Below are positions 1 to 8,421 of a stretch of DNA of 64,000 nt, in pieces. Below the pieces are notes generated by a model. It was not told the origin of the DNA. It ran no database searches and saw nothing but the letters and a program-made list of their open reading frames with translations. The translations under genes were made by a program, and so were the position numbers. Source of the DNA: Pseudoalteromonas sp. MEBiC 03607 (GTDB taxonomy: Bacteria; Pseudomonadota; Gammaproteobacteria; Enterobacterales; Alteromonadaceae); the NCBI RefSeq assembly GCF_004792295.1, contig NZ_SRRY01000001.1, forward strand, positions 1,498,501 through 1,562,500, in the 5' to 3' direction. How positions within the stretch are numbered: position 1 is the stretch's first letter; each line of letters begins with the position of its first letter.

Positions 1-1
1 T

Positions 2-235
2 GCAGCCAAGTTACGTTTTAGAGCTGTACTGATGACGGCATTATCGTTTGTGCTTGGTGTACTACCGCTGGTATTTGCCAGTGGGGCAGGGGCAGGAAGC
101 CGAATTTCACTTGGTATCACAGTGTTGTTTGGTATGCTTGCCGCCACAATTTTTGGTACTTTATTAGTGCCGCTATTTTATACTTTAGTGCAATCTATGC
201 GCGAAAAAATCAAGGGTGAGTCAGCTCGCGATTAA
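2..235 (+). CDS. RND efflux pump inner-membrane subunit, C-terminal fragment
   Basis: This is the 3' end of a resistance-nodulation-division (AcrB/MexF-like) proton-driven transporter; the 5' part lies outside the window and the frame is open to the left edge. The 77 visible residues hold the last two membrane helices, with the characteristic stretch FVLGVLPLVFASGAGAGSR followed by GITVLFGMLAAT and VPLFY. These are typical of the final transmembrane helices of HAE1-type pumps. Substrate and subfamily cannot be told from this fragment. A terminator hairpin follows about 20 bp after the stop, so this is the last gene of its unit. Confidence 0.9.
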   Translation, partial: AAKLRFRAVLMTALSFVLGVLPLVFASGAGAGSRISLGITVLFGMLAATIFGTLLVPLFYTLVQSMREKIKGESARD

Positions 236-253
236 TAATTGATAAAAAATAAC

Positions 254-284
254 AAAAAAGTCAGGGTAACCTGGCTTTTTTTTT
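254..284 (+). terminator. Intrinsic terminator after the RND gene
   Basis: A stem AAAGTCAGG/CCTGGCTTT with one G-T wobble and a GTAA loop runs into nine T residues. It ends the RND pump transcript. Confidence 0.8.
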
Positions 285-354
285 GGCAAAAAAGAAAATA
301 GGTTTGTTATCATATTCCGATTAACGCAATCCGAATGCGCAGAGGGTTTGAACA

Positions 355-675
355 ATGGCAGGTCCACGTTTATATAGTGAAGAAGAAGTAACACATCAGG
401 CATATGATATCTTTTTAGAGTTAGCACCTGATAATTTGAACGAGCAGGATATTGCTGACTTTAATGAACACAGAGAAGAGTTGGGTTTTATTGAAGAAGG
501 TGAGCCTGATGAGCAGTGGCAAGAATTTGTTGCACTAGAAATTGAACCTGAGCTGTTTGTACAAGTCTTAGTTGGACTTGAATTTGAAAACCAAGATATT
601 TTATTCGCCAAGATTTTAATTAGCCGAGATAAAGATGCTCCGTTTTGCCACATACTTTGGAAAGATAGCGAATAA
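355..675 (+). CDS. yciU: YciU/HI1450-family dsDNA-mimic protein
   Basis: A small, very acidic 106-residue protein resembling the HI1450/YciU (UPF0263) family, proposed to imitate the charge pattern of double-stranded DNA and bind DNA-binding proteins such as HU. Matching blocks are AYDIFLELAPDNL near residue 16, the central VLVGLEFENQDILFAKILIS and the C-terminal FCHILWKD, which parallel AYDIFLEMA, VWVGL and FHVIWK in HI1450 as I recall it. Asp and Glu dominate the first 70 residues. The start is supported by AGAGGG about 8 nt upstream. The family assignment is from memory of the sequence pattern; the biological role is poorly known in any species. Confidence 0.8.
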   Translation: MAGPRLYSEEEVTHQAYDIFLELAPDNLNEQDIADFNEHREELGFIEEGEPDEQWQEFVALEIEPELFVQVLVGLEFENQDILFAKILISRDKDAPFCHILWKDSE

Positions 676-686
676 CGCGCCAGCTG

Positions 687-1529
687 ATGTTTGACTCTAC
701 TTTTAATTGTTTTAATACCCTAAAACGAATTACCTTAGCCGCCATGCTCGTTAGTAGTTGGCAGGCTTTTGCTGTTGATCCGTTTGAAGACTTTCATGAA
801 TACGGGCAATTATCAGAAGAAGAGATCCATAAAATTCATAAAGGTGAGTTGCTTTATGGTGATATTGAGTTTGGCTTTATGGTAAGTCGTGGTAATACAG
901 ATTCAACCAGCTTCAAACTTAAAGGTAACCTTTATCAAGACTTTGAAAAGTGGCGTAATCAATTTAAGCTCGACACCCTGTATAAGCGTGATCGTAACGA
1001 TGAAACCGGAACTGAAGAAGTGTCTGCGGATCGTATCTTTGTATCTGGGCAAGGCAACTACAAGCTGAATGTCAAAAACGAATCATTCTTTATTTATAGT
1101 GATTACGAACGAGACAAATTTAGTGGTCTAGAATTTAAAAGCACCGTTGCGACAGGATACGGAAATCGTATTTATCAAGGTAGTAAAAATAAGGTGGATA
1201 TTGACGTAGGACCCGGTTTGTATCGCTCAGTGGCAGATCAAGAGACAGCCACAGAAGAAGATGAAACAAAAACAGGTTACTTACTTCGAATGGCATTGCA
1301 GTGGGAGCGTACGGTCTCTGCTCGCACTCGCTTTAATCAAGACGTCAGTTATGAACAATCGTTGTCGGGATTAAACTCGCGTTTAAAATCAGAAACCTCA
1401 TTGATCAGCAAAATTATGGGTGATGTATCACTCAAATTTACTTATATGTATCGCTATAACTCAAAACCGGAAGAAGAAAAGCTCAAGTACGATTCTGAGC
1501 TGAGTGCGACCTTTGTTTATAGCTTTTAA
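687..1529 (+). CDS. DUF481-family outer-membrane beta-barrel protein
   Basis: A 280-residue secreted protein with a signal peptide (hydrophobic stretch TLAAMLVSSWQAFA, cleavage near residue 29) and an even alternation of aromatic and polar residues through to a C-terminal phenylalanine (ATFVYSF), as expected for an outer-membrane barrel. The motif GFMVSRGNTDSTSFKLKG near residue 63 is the hallmark of the DUF481/YdiY family (salt-induced outer-membrane proteins). It starts 11 bp after yciU and may be cotranscribed. The function of this family is not established. Confidence 0.8.
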   Translation: MFDSTFNCFNTLKRITLAAMLVSSWQAFAVDPFEDFHEYGQLSEEEIHKIHKGELLYGDIEFGFMVSRGNTDSTSFKLKGNLYQDFEKWRNQFKLDTLYKRDRNDETGTEEVSADRIFVSGQGNYKLNVKNESFFIYSDYERDKFSGLEFKSTVATGYGNRIYQGSKNKVDIDVGPGLYRSVADQETATEEDETKTGYLLRMALQWERTVSARTRFNQDVSYEQSLSGLNSRLKSETSLISKIMGDVSLKFTYMYRYNSKPEEEKLKYDSELSATFVYSF

Positions 1530-1543
1530 GAGAATATCTCAGT

Positions 1544-2014
1544 ATGTATCAACATAAGCAGTACGCTATTTTTATTTTTGTTATTTTAGGCTGGATTGGC
1601 GGTTTTATTGCCTTAGCATGGAATTTAATTGGTGCAGATATTCCACTCATGGTGTTTAGTGCTATCTTAGTGCTGGTGGCCTTTTTGTTTCATGGTTTAA
1701 CCATCAAGGTGAGTGATAAAAACGTAAGCTGGGCATTCGGTCCGGGTGTATTTGGTAAAACAGTTACCTTTGATGAGATTGAATCTGTTCGGGCAGTAAG
1801 TAACTCATTTCGACATGGCATAGGCCTGCGTATTACACATGATGGGTGGGTTTACAGTGTCTCTGGGTTCAGTGCAGTAGAGCTTGCTATGAAAGACGGT
1901 ACAAAGTATCGCTTAGGAACCAATGACCAAGAAGGCTTACTTGCTGCGCTTAAAGAACATGTTGCAGAACCTGTGACAGACGCTTCTGTGGATACAGAAG
2001 AAGTAGTCGAATAA
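1544..2014 (+). CDS. Hypothetical two-helix membrane protein with PH-like tail
   Basis: I do not recognise a named family. The 156-residue protein opens with two hydrophobic helices (about residues 8-27 and 34-52) separated by a short loop, followed by a cytoplasmic-looking beta-rich part (VTFDEIESVRAVSNSF, GIGLRITHDGWVYSVSG, VELAMKDGTKYRLGTND). That layout, helices then a strand-rich domain ending in an acidic tail, resembles bacterial PH-domain (bPH) membrane proteins. It lies 14 bp after the DUF481 gene and its unit ends at the hairpin after 2030. Confidence 0.65.
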   Translation: MYQHKQYAIFIFVILGWIGGFIALAWNLIGADIPLMVFSAILVLVAFLFHGLTIKVSDKNVSWAFGPGVFGKTVTFDEIESVRAVSNSFRHGIGLRITHDGWVYSVSGFSAVELAMKDGTKYRLGTNDQEGLLAALKEHVAEPVTDASVDTEEVVE

Positions 2015-2030
2015 GCACACAGCAGATATA

Positions 2031-2057
2031 AAAAAAGCGCCAATGGCGCTTTTTTTA
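2031..2057. terminator. Bidirectional terminator between convergent genes
   Basis: AAAAAAGCGCC-AAT-GGCGCTTTTTTT is a near-perfect palindrome with A and T tracts on both sides. It sits between the + strand membrane protein and the - strand slyD, and can end transcription from both. Confidence 0.85.
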
Positions 2058-2067
2058 TAGTCATGGT

Positions 2068-2553
2068 TTAGTGGCTGTGACCACAACCGCCTTCACCGTG
2101 CACATGACCATGTGCCAACTCTTCTTCTGTTGCATCGCGTACTTCAAGTACTTCAACATCAAAATGTAGAGTGATGCCTGAAAGAGGGTGGTTACCATCT
2201 ACAATCACATCTTCATCTTGGATTTCGATGATCATTACTGATTGATCACCGGCATCAGTTGTCGCACGAAACTGCATACCAACTTCGATTTCCATTCCTT
2301 CGAACATCGACTTAGGCACAGCTTGCATCAAGTCATCATGACGTTCACCATAGCCTTGCTCTGGTTCTACAGTTACGCTAAATGTGTCACCGGCTTCTTT
2401 ACCTAGTAGCGCATCCTCTAGGCCTGGAATTAGGTAGCCAGTGCCCACGATAAACACCAGTGGTTCACCATCGAAAGAGTTGTCGATAGTGTTTTTGTTA
2501 TTATCCAATACTGAATAATGCATTTTTACCACTTTGTTTGCTGCTACGATCAT
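2068..2553 (-). CDS. slyD: FKBP-type peptidyl-prolyl isomerase SlyD
   Basis: SlyD combines prolyl cis-trans isomerase activity with a chaperone flap and a metal-binding tail; in enterics it helps nickel delivery to hydrogenase. The 161 residues show the FKBP core (VKMHYSVLD, PLVFIVGTGYLIPGLEDALLG), the insert-in-flap segment (EQGYGERHDDLMQAVPKSMF and VIVDGNHPLSGITLHFDVEV) and the family-specific EATEEELAHGHVHG-like region, here DATEEELAHGHVHGEGG. The tail after it, GCGHSH, is His/Cys-containing but much shorter than the enteric tail, so metal capacity is probably lower. Convergent with the preceding gene. Confidence 0.95.
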   Translation of the reverse strand: MIVAANKVVKMHYSVLDNNKNTIDNSFDGEPLVFIVGTGYLIPGLEDALLGKEAGDTFSVTVEPEQGYGERHDDLMQAVPKSMFEGMEIEVGMQFRATTDAGDQSVMIIEIQDEDVIVDGNHPLSGITLHFDVEVLEVRDATEEELAHGHVHGEGGCGHSH

Positions 2554-2565
2554 AGTCTTTCCTAT

Positions 2566-3477
2566 TTATTCATCTTCGAGAGAGTAAGGCAGAGCTTGAA
2601 TTGATAGCTCAACCTGAGGGAGGTGTTTAGCACGCAACACTTGGCCTGCCTCATTGTCGTTTGGCAGCACAACAAGGCCCATTAATGTTTGCGTATCTTG
2701 ATTATAACTTTGGCTAATTAGCTTGCCTGCACGACGCCAATTCTCGCCCATCTTGGTTTCGAGCTCAAGCTCATCAAGTTGACCTTCGGCTGTGCCTGCA
2801 ACGATATACATAGCGCGTTTATTTTTGCCCAGATATTTCATGCGAGCGACTGTTTCTTGGCCTGTATAACAACCTTTTCTAAAGCTGATACCACCTAGTG
2901 CTTGTAGGTTCACCATTTGTGGTACGTACTCGCCAATGGCGTCGCTATTTAAAGATGGCTCACCAGCTGCAATTGCAGCTTGTTGCCAACGTGCATCATC
3001 ATCAAGGGCCGTGACTTCGTCTGGTAAACAAAAGTCGTTATTGACCATCAGTAGAACACGGTTATCAGCAAGTTTTAATGCTTTACCGCCAGCAAAGTCA
3101 ACGGCACTGTGTTCCTCATCAAACTCAATGTTGAGTGATTTAAGTGTATTATTAAGGTCATCACCAATTAGGCCAATAAGCGCTTTTTCACTTTGCTGAA
3201 TGTCTACTTGGGAAAATACCGCATATTTTTTTAACTCTACCAGTGACTGCTCAACTTCAGGTTTTGTGCCCACAAGGTAGTAGCTATCTTGATGCTCAAA
3301 AAGTCTAAACACACCCCAAAGTTTGCCTTTGGCATTACAGTGTCCAGCCCATAAAAAGTTATCTTTGTTGAGCTTATTGATATCTTGAGTAATTTGTCCG
3401 TGAAGGTAAGACAGCTTATCTTTGCCAGTTAGGCTGATAAGCGAATAAGATAAAGGACATGCGTAAACAGTCGACAT
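2566..3477 (-). CDS. ygfZ: Folate-binding tRNA-modification/Fe-S protein YgfZ
   Basis: A member of the YgfZ/GcvT-like folate-binding family, needed for repair or assembly of some iron-sulfur enzymes such as MiaB. The diagnostic motif KGCYTGQETVARMKYLGK, with the conserved cysteine, is present near residue 200, and the N-terminus ISLTGKDKLSYLHGQITQDI matches the aminomethyltransferase-like fold. The length (303) is slightly below the enteric protein. It lies upstream of slyD with 12 bp between them, so the two are probably cotranscribed, and it diverges from sdhE as in enteric genomes, where ygfZ neighbours ygfY/ygfX. Confidence 0.93.
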   Translation of the reverse strand: MSTVYACPLSYSLISLTGKDKLSYLHGQITQDINKLNKDNFLWAGHCNAKGKLWGVFRLFEHQDSYYLVGTKPEVEQSLVELKKYAVFSQVDIQQSEKALIGLIGDDLNNTLKSLNIEFDEEHSAVDFAGGKALKLADNRVLLMVNNDFCLPDEVTALDDDARWQQAAIAAGEPSLNSDAIGEYVPQMVNLQALGGISFRKGCYTGQETVARMKYLGKNKRAMYIVAGTAEGQLDELELETKMGENWRRAGKLISQSYNQDTQTLMGLVVLPNDNEAGQVLRAKHLPQVELSIQALPYSLEDE

Positions 3478-3597
3478 AAAAACCTTCTTTACGATATGAA
3501 TGAGAGGTAATGATAACTTAGTTAGGGTAGCAATTTAAATAGCTGTTTATTCGATGGCAATTTGTTAAACTGCAGACAAATAAGTACGAGGTTTAAA

Positions 3598-3849
3598 ATG
3601 ACTGAAATTCACAGTAAAGAACGTATTCGTTGGGCATGCCGTCGCGGTATGTTGGAACTTGATGTTTTATTCATGCCATTCGTTGAAGAAGCGTTTGACT
3701 CACTTAGCAAAGAGCAGCAAGCTGTATTTCAACGCTTACTTGAAAGTGATGATCCTGATTTGTTCGCATGGTTCATGGGGCATGAAGAGTGTAAAGATCC
3801 AGAACTAAACACTATGGTCTCGTTAATTTTAGACCGAGTTCGTGTATAG
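3598..3849 (+). CDS. sdhE: Succinate dehydrogenase flavinylation factor SdhE
   Basis: SdhE (YgfY) promotes covalent FAD attachment to succinate dehydrogenase and fumarate reductase. The 83-residue protein has the essential RRGMLELD motif (family RGxxE) after KERIRWACR, and the helical remainder LLESDDPDLFAWFMGHEE is typical. I chose the ATG at 3598 because GAGG lies 6-9 nt upstream and because the protein then has the usual size; an in-frame extension to 3562 would add 12 residues with no family match. Its last codons overlap the start of ygfX. Confidence 0.95.
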   Translation: MTEIHSKERIRWACRRGMLELDVLFMPFVEEAFDSLSKEQQAVFQRLLESDDPDLFAWFMGHEECKDPELNTMVSLILDRVRV

Positions 3850-4249
3850 GTTTGTCGTTAAAAATAATAAACTAGACCACAAACCATTTGTGGTCTTTTT
3901 TTGTTTTCTTGCTATCACGTTCTTTCTTACCGCCCACTCCTTGATTACACAAATATTTGCTATTTCATCTAGCCTGATTGCAGGCATTATTAGTTTTAAA
4001 AAAGCAAAACAAGCACATCCTGAAAACGGCACAGTTATTTTAGAATACTCACAGTTAAGATTTGTGAGTGATAACATTCAATTGCAAGGCGAGATAAGTC
4101 CGAAAAGTTATATCTTTGCAAACTACGTAGTGCTCAGGCTTGAGGGGTTTTATCAGTCACACTGGCTGATTATTTCAGCAGCCAGTGTAGAAGACGTTTA
4201 TTTTTCGCGTTTGAAACGTGCTGTTATTGCAGTGCAGCAACCGACTTAG
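3842..4249 (+). CDS. ygfX: YgfX-like membrane protein (CptA family)
   Basis: Starts at a GTG overlapping the end of sdhE by 8 bp, the same coupled arrangement as ygfY-ygfX in enterics. Two membrane helices (about residues 15-50) are followed by a soluble tail in which [23 protein letters not shown] parallels the enteric HLWLAADSMDAAEWRDLRRLLL. YgfX binds SdhE; it has also been described as a toxin acting on FtsZ and MreB, which is debated. Odd point: a strong intrinsic terminator lies within codons 11-21. The 3' end overlaps nadB on the other strand by 26 bp. Confidence 0.75.
   Translation: MYRFVVKNNKLDHKPFVVFFCFLAITFFLTAHSLITQIFAISSSLIAGIISFKKAKQAHPENGTVILEYSQLRFVSDNIQLQGEISPKSYIFANYVVLRLEGFYQSHWLIISAASVEDVYFSRLKRAVIAVQQPT
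3874..3902 (+). terminator. Intrinsic terminator inside the ygfX frame
   Basis: AGACCACAAA-CCA-TTTGTGGTCT is a perfect 10-bp stem followed by a run of seven T residues. It begins 25 bp after the sdhE stop, the usual place for the terminator of sdhE, yet it lies within the translated start of ygfX. Confidence 0.75.
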
Positions 4250-5846
4250 GGGTCAGTATTGTTGGTGTTGGATTGTCGTTTTGTTCTGGGTAATCAATAG
4301 TGTAGTGTAAACCACGGCTTTCTTTACGCTCAAGGGCACTGCGAATTATCAGCTCAGCTACTTGCACGAGATTTCTAAGCTCTAATAAGTTATTAGACAC
4401 TCTGAAGTTAGCGTAGTAATCGTGAATTTCTTGTTGTAGTAACTCCACACGGTGAAGGGCACGCTCTAAGCGTTTAGTTGAGCGTACAATCCCCACGTAA
4501 TCCCACATAAATAATCTTAGTTCATGCCAGTTATGAGTGATGACGATTTCTTCATCTGAATTAGTGACGCGGCTTTCATCCCATAGTGGGAGGGCTTCAA
4601 GGGCTGGGCTTGCATCGATTTTACTTAAGATGTCTTTCGCTGCGGCATGGGCAAACACAATACACTCAAGTAACGAGTTACTCGCCATGCGATTAGCACC
4701 ATGTAAGCCTGTGTAAGCGACTTCGCCAACAGCATAAAGGTTGTCTAAATCTGTGCGGCCATTAAAGTCAGTCATCACCCCACCACAGGTATAGTGTGCA
4801 GCCGGAACCACTGGAATGGCTTCTTTAGTAATATCTAAGCCCACACTTAAACATTTTGCATAGATGGTAGGGAAGTGCTCAATGATAAAGTCTTTGTCTT
4901 TGTGGCTAATATCAAGATAGACACAGTTCGCACCAAGGCGCTTCATTTCAAAATCGATAGCACGAGCCACGATATCGCGAGGAGCAAGCTCTTCACGCTC
5001 ATCAAAATCTTTCATAAAACGGGTGCCATCGGGGCGTTTTAAATATGCACCTTCACCACGCATTGCTTCGGTAATCAAAAAGTTTTGTAGCTCTGGGTGA
5101 TATAAACTAGTTGGGTGGAATTGGTTAAATTCCATATTGGCAACCCGACACCCCGCACGCCATGCCATGGCAATACCATCGCCACTTGATACATCAGGAT
5201 TAGAAGTATATAGATAAACTTTGCTGGCTCCACCAGTGGCAAGTGCAACGAATTTGGCTGAAATTGTTTCGACTTTTTTCTCTTCACAGTTCCATACATA
5301 TAAACCATGAATATGTTTGCCCTTTTTACCTAGGCTCTTATCACTGATTAAATCAATCGCATTATAGTTTTCTAGCAAGGTAATGTTTTGATGGGCTTGT
5401 ACTTGGCTAATTAAAGTTGTTTGCACTGCGCGACCAGTGGCATCTGCAGCGTGTAAAATACGGCGATGACTGTGGCCACCCTCACGAGTTAAATGAAAGC
5501 GCTCTTTACCTTTTGAGTCAAACTCCATATCAAAAGGCACACCTTGTTCGATTAGCCATTTCAAACACGTCTTAGCATTGCTTGCAGTGTAATGCACCGC
5601 ATCTCGGTCACATAAACCACCACCCGCATCGAGTGTATCTTCAACATGAGATTCAATGCTGTCATTCTTTTTATCAAATACCGCGGCAATGCCACCTTGT
5701 GCATATAAGGTTGACCCTTCAGTCAGTGCACCTTTACTTAGTACAGTGACCTTGCAATGGTTAGCAAGAGATAAAGCAAGAGAAAGGCCAGCGGCGCCGC
5801 TGCCAATGATAGCGACATCAGTAATGTGATGTTTATTTTGGTTCAT
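4224..5846 (-). CDS. nadB: L-aspartate oxidase NadB
   Basis: FAD-dependent oxidation of L-aspartate to iminoaspartate, the first step of de novo NAD synthesis. The 540-residue protein starts with the dinucleotide-binding motif [19 protein letters not shown], then [12 protein letters not shown], the active-site region [15 protein letters not shown], and near residue 350 [10 protein letters not shown] and [15 protein letters not shown], all typical of NadB rather than of succinate dehydrogenase SdhA. Length matches the family. It is divergent from rpoE, as in Escherichia coli. Confidence 0.97.
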   Translation of the reverse strand: MNQNKHHITDVAIIGSGAAGLSLALSLANHCKVTVLSKGALTEGSTLYAQGGIAAVFDKKNDSIESHVEDTLDAGGGLCDRDAVHYTASNAKTCLKWLIEQGVPFDMEFDSKGKERFHLTREGGHSHRRILHAADATGRAVQTTLISQVQAHQNITLLENYNAIDLISDKSLGKKGKHIHGLYVWNCEEKKVETISAKFVALATGGASKVYLYTSNPDVSSGDGIAMAWRAGCRVANMEFNQFHPTSLYHPELQNFLITEAMRGEGAYLKRPDGTRFMKDFDEREELAPRDIVARAIDFEMKRLGANCVYLDISHKDKDFIIEHFPTIYAKCLSVGLDITKEAIPVVPAAHYTCGGVMTDFNGRTDLDNLYAVGEVAYTGLHGANRMASNSLLECIVFAHAAAKDILSKIDASPALEALPLWDESRVTNSDEEIVITHNWHELRLFMWDYVGIVRSTKRLERALHRVELLQQEIHDYYANFRVSNNLLELRNLVQVAELIIRSALERKESRGLHYTIDYPEQNDNPTPTILTPKSVAALQ

Positions 5847-5970
5847 GTCTGTGGTCTTTGCGGTTACAATGCTCGGCTAGTAGTGCCAAAAGTTTGAGCA
5901 AATATTTTTTTATGTGGTATACGTATATGTACCATATTTGCAGTAACACTATTAGTCATTTTAATATGTT

Positions 5971-6109
5971 ATACCAATCTTATTAGGTTTTAGGTCACAT
6001 AAACAGTCTACTTTAGGCTGTTTGTTTAAATTTATTTAATTCACAGTGAACTTATGTACCCGTTGATTTAACAGCAGTATTTGAACTTATTGTGTAATAA
6101 GATCGGTAT
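5971..6109. repeat. MITE-like inverted-repeat element
   Basis: The ends ATACCAATCTTATTA and TAATAAGATCGGTAT are inverted copies with one mismatch, 109 bp apart. Further partly paired sequences (GGTCACATAA and TTATGTACC) lie inside. No reading frame of note. A related pair of ends occurs after pdxJ. Confidence 0.5.
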
Positions 6110-6156
6110 GACTCAATTTATTTGCATGCTATTTTATAAAAAAATCATTTTAAACT

Positions 6157-6184
6157 GAACTTTTATATTCATGCTGCAGTCAGA
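6157..6184 (+). promoter_or_regulatory. Sigma-E promoter of rpoE
   Basis: GAACTT, 17 bp, then TCAGA fits the sigma-E consensus (GAACTT-N16/17-TCTGA) with one difference in the -10. It would start transcription near 6190, giving a leader of about 60 nt before rpoE and a positive autoregulatory loop like that known in enterics. Confidence 0.65.
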
Positions 6185-6250
6185 GTTTGTGTAAACAATG
6201 GCGAGTATATGAATAGCAAGCAAGAATCAAACAGAGGAGTACCGGCTCGA

Positions 6251-6832
6251 ATGAGCGAGCAGGATTTGGATTTAGCGTTAGTTAAAAGGGTCCAGCAAGG
6301 AGATAAAAACGCCTTCAACCTATTAGTTAGAAAATATCAGAACAAAATTGCGGGTTTGATTTCACGTTATGTGTCGAACCAAGGTGATGTCGCTGATGTC
6401 GCGCAAGAGGCGTTTATTAAAGCGTATCGAGCTCTACCTAACTTTAGAGGTGATAGCGCCTTTTATACTTGGTTATACCGTATCGCCGTAAATTGTGCTA
6501 AAAATTACTTGGTTGCGCAGGGCCGAAAGCCCCCCGCAAACGATGTTGATGCTGAAGAAGCCGAATTTTATGACAGTGCAGATGCTATGCGTTCTAACGC
6601 ATCACCTGAAAACCTGTTATTAAGTGACGAAGTACGTGCTGTAATTTTTAATACGATTGATAGTTTGCCTGAAGATCTGAAGACCGCGATAACCCTTCGT
6701 GAAATTGAAGGGATGAGCTATGAAGAAATAGCCGTGGTTATGGATTGCCCTGTGGGAACGGTACGCTCGCGTATATTTCGTGCCCGTGAGGCGATTGATA
6801 ATAAATTGAATCCATTAATAGGTGAGTCTTAG
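6251..6832 (+). CDS. rpoE: Extracytoplasmic stress sigma factor RpoE (sigma-E)
   Basis: ECF sigma factor directing the envelope-stress response. The 193 residues show region 2 (AFNLLVRKYQNKIAGLISRYV, then DVAQEAFIKAYRALPNFRGDSAFYTWLYRIAVN) and region 4 (LREIEGMSYEEIAVVMDCPVGTVRSRIFRARE). I chose ATG 6251 because MSEQDLDLALVKRVQQGDK aligns with the start of the enteric protein and AGGAG lies 11 nt upstream; an in-frame ATG at 6209 would add 14 residues. It heads the operon with rseA, rseB and rseC, whose products control its activity. Confidence 0.96.
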   Translation: MSEQDLDLALVKRVQQGDKNAFNLLVRKYQNKIAGLISRYVSNQGDVADVAQEAFIKAYRALPNFRGDSAFYTWLYRIAVNCAKNYLVAQGRKPPANDVDAEEAEFYDSADAMRSNASPENLLLSDEVRAVIFNTIDSLPEDLKTAITLREIEGMSYEEIAVVMDCPVGTVRSRIFRAREAIDNKLNPLIGES

Positions 6833-6833
6833 T

Positions 6834-7460
6834 ATGACAAAAGCAGACGTTAACAAGTTGGATAATGAGCAGTTGTCCGCGTTACTTGACGGCGAGCAGC
6901 AGTTAACTGATCAAGCGATCACTAACGACGATGTAGCAACATTTGGTCGTTACGCGATGATCGGTGACGTAATGCGTGCTGAGGCAAATAATAACGCTTT
7001 TAATTTCGACATTGCAGACGCAGTGGCAGAATCACTTGAGCAAGAACCTGTTTACGCTGATTTCGCGAATAAAACAACAGCACCAAAAAGCGAAGAAATC
7101 GTGGCGGCAACAGGCACAGATAACGTTGTAGCATTTAATTGGCGTCGTCCATTTGCCCAAGTGGCAATTGCTGCAAGTGTTGCTATGTTTGCGATTGTGG
7201 GCGTACAAACATTGCCGCAGAACACCGAATCACCAGAAAGTGACATTCCACTTTTACAAACAACACCTTTAACGGGGGTTGCGTCACCTGTTAGCTATTC
7301 ATCAGAACAGCCTGCACTTGAAAACGCAGAGCAAGGTTTACGTGAATTACAACAGCAGCGTATAGGGGCATTAGTTCTTGAGCATCAGCGTCAAGCACGT
7401 GTTGCCTATTCTCTGGAAAGTTCACAAACTGCAGAAAACGCAGAAGAGGAAAAAAACTAA
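6834..7460 (+). CDS. rseA: Anti-sigma-E factor RseA
   Basis: Single-pass inner-membrane anti-sigma factor that sequesters RpoE and is degraded by DegS and RseP under stress. The N-terminal cytoplasmic domain has the family pattern LDNEQLSALLDGE near residue 7 and RYAMIGDVMR near 42; one membrane helix lies at about residues 102-120 (VAIAASVAMFAIVGVQTL), with a periplasmic C-terminal half. I start at ATG 6834, one base after the rpoE stop, rather than at the in-frame GTG 6822 within rpoE. The 208-residue length suits the family. Confidence 0.93.
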   Translation: MTKADVNKLDNEQLSALLDGEQQLTDQAITNDDVATFGRYAMIGDVMRAEANNNAFNFDIADAVAESLEQEPVYADFANKTTAPKSEEIVAATGTDNVVAFNWRRPFAQVAIAASVAMFAIVGVQTLPQNTESPESDIPLLQTTPLTGVASPVSYSSEQPALENAEQGLRELQQQRIGALVLEHQRQARVAYSLESSQTAENAEEEKN

Positions 7461-7464
7461 TTAA

Positions 7465-8418
7465 ATGAAAGTGTTTACTTTTATTTTGTCACTGGCATTA
7501 ATGGCTCCGGCTTTTGCCAGTGATGAAAACCCCGCCAAAGCATTATTACTTAATATGGCTGATGCCGTTCATACCCGCAACTTTGATGCATCTTTTGTCG
7601 TTGTTAAAGGCCAAACCATGGAACCTTATCGTTGGTTGCATGCTAAACAAGGTGATATCGAGCTTGAACATTTGAGCTTGCTTAATGGTGCAGGGCTTGA
7701 GATGGCAAGAGTCAACGGACAAGTTACTTATTTTGAGCCTCACTCACAGCCTTATACTATCAAAACCGACACTATTGCCGGGCCTATTCCTGAAGTACTT
7801 TTTAAAGATATTGAACGCGTAAGTGCACATTATGATTTTGTGCTAGGTGGTAAAGGACGTATTGCAGGTCGCTCAGCGCAGTTAGTGCGTATTGAATCAA
7901 AAGATGAGCATAAATTTAACTACTGGATTTGGATTGATACCGAATCATCGCTTCTACTTAAGTCTGCTTATGTTGATCATAAAGGCGAAATGTTGGAGCA
8001 ATTACAGTTAACTCACATAAGTGTGACCGAGCAGCCAGCGCCAATGCTACTTGAAATGCAAAACCGTAGTTTTCCTGCTGCTATGCCAACCACTGAGATT
8101 GAAAATGCATCTGAAGGTGCTGGCAATAATTGGAATATTGGCTGGTTGCCAGATGGATTCAAATTGTTAAAGTCAGATCGCCACAAATTAGACTTAAATA
8201 ATGAACTAACAGACTATTACTTATACTCTGATGGTTTTGTGGAAGTATCTGTGTTTATTCAAAGACCTTTACCAGGCAAACGAGCCAGTGGTGCACTATC
8301 ATCGGGTGCAACGACGGTTTATGTTCACAATGGCGGTGGCTTTGATGTATCGGTTGTTGGTAATATTCCTGCTATGACAGCCAAAGCTATAGCTGAGTCG
8401 GTAGCGCGACCTCTTTAA
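7465..8418 (+). CDS. rseB: Sigma-E regulatory protein RseB (MucB)
   Basis: Periplasmic partner of RseA that shields it from proteolysis and senses mislocalised lipoproteins and LPS. The 317 residues start with a clear signal peptide (MKVFTFILSLALMAPAFAS). The N-terminal lipid-binding domain shows FDASFVVVKGQTMEPYRWLHA, and the C-terminal domain NWNIGWLPDGFKLLKSDRH and HNGGGFDVSVVGNIPAMTAK, as in MucB/RseB. It lies 4 bp after rseA in the operon. Confidence 0.94.
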   Translation: MKVFTFILSLALMAPAFASDENPAKALLLNMADAVHTRNFDASFVVVKGQTMEPYRWLHAKQGDIELEHLSLLNGAGLEMARVNGQVTYFEPHSQPYTIKTDTIAGPIPEVLFKDIERVSAHYDFVLGGKGRIAGRSAQLVRIESKDEHKFNYWIWIDTESSLLLKSAYVDHKGEMLEQLQLTHISVTEQPAPMLLEMQNRSFPAAMPTTEIENASEGAGNNWNIGWLPDGFKLLKSDRHKLDLNNELTDYYLYSDGFVEVSVFIQRPLPGKRASGALSSGATTVYVHNGGGFDVSVVGNIPAMTAKAIAESVARPL

Positions 8419-8421
8419 ATT

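Larger units (their letters stand above)
5847..6250. other. nadB-rpoE intergenic region
   Basis: About 400 bp without a supported gene. It holds a TGGTA-N10-TACCA inverted repeat near 5915-5935, a 139-bp inverted-repeat element (5971-6109) and a sigma-E type promoter (6157-6184). Two further GAACTT hexamers lie within or next to the element, but I could not match them to a good -10. Confidence 0.6.

Noticed and set aside
5075-5308. 77-codon frame on the - strand within nadB
   Set aside because: It lies in another frame of a well-conserved gene and has no ribosome-binding site or family match.
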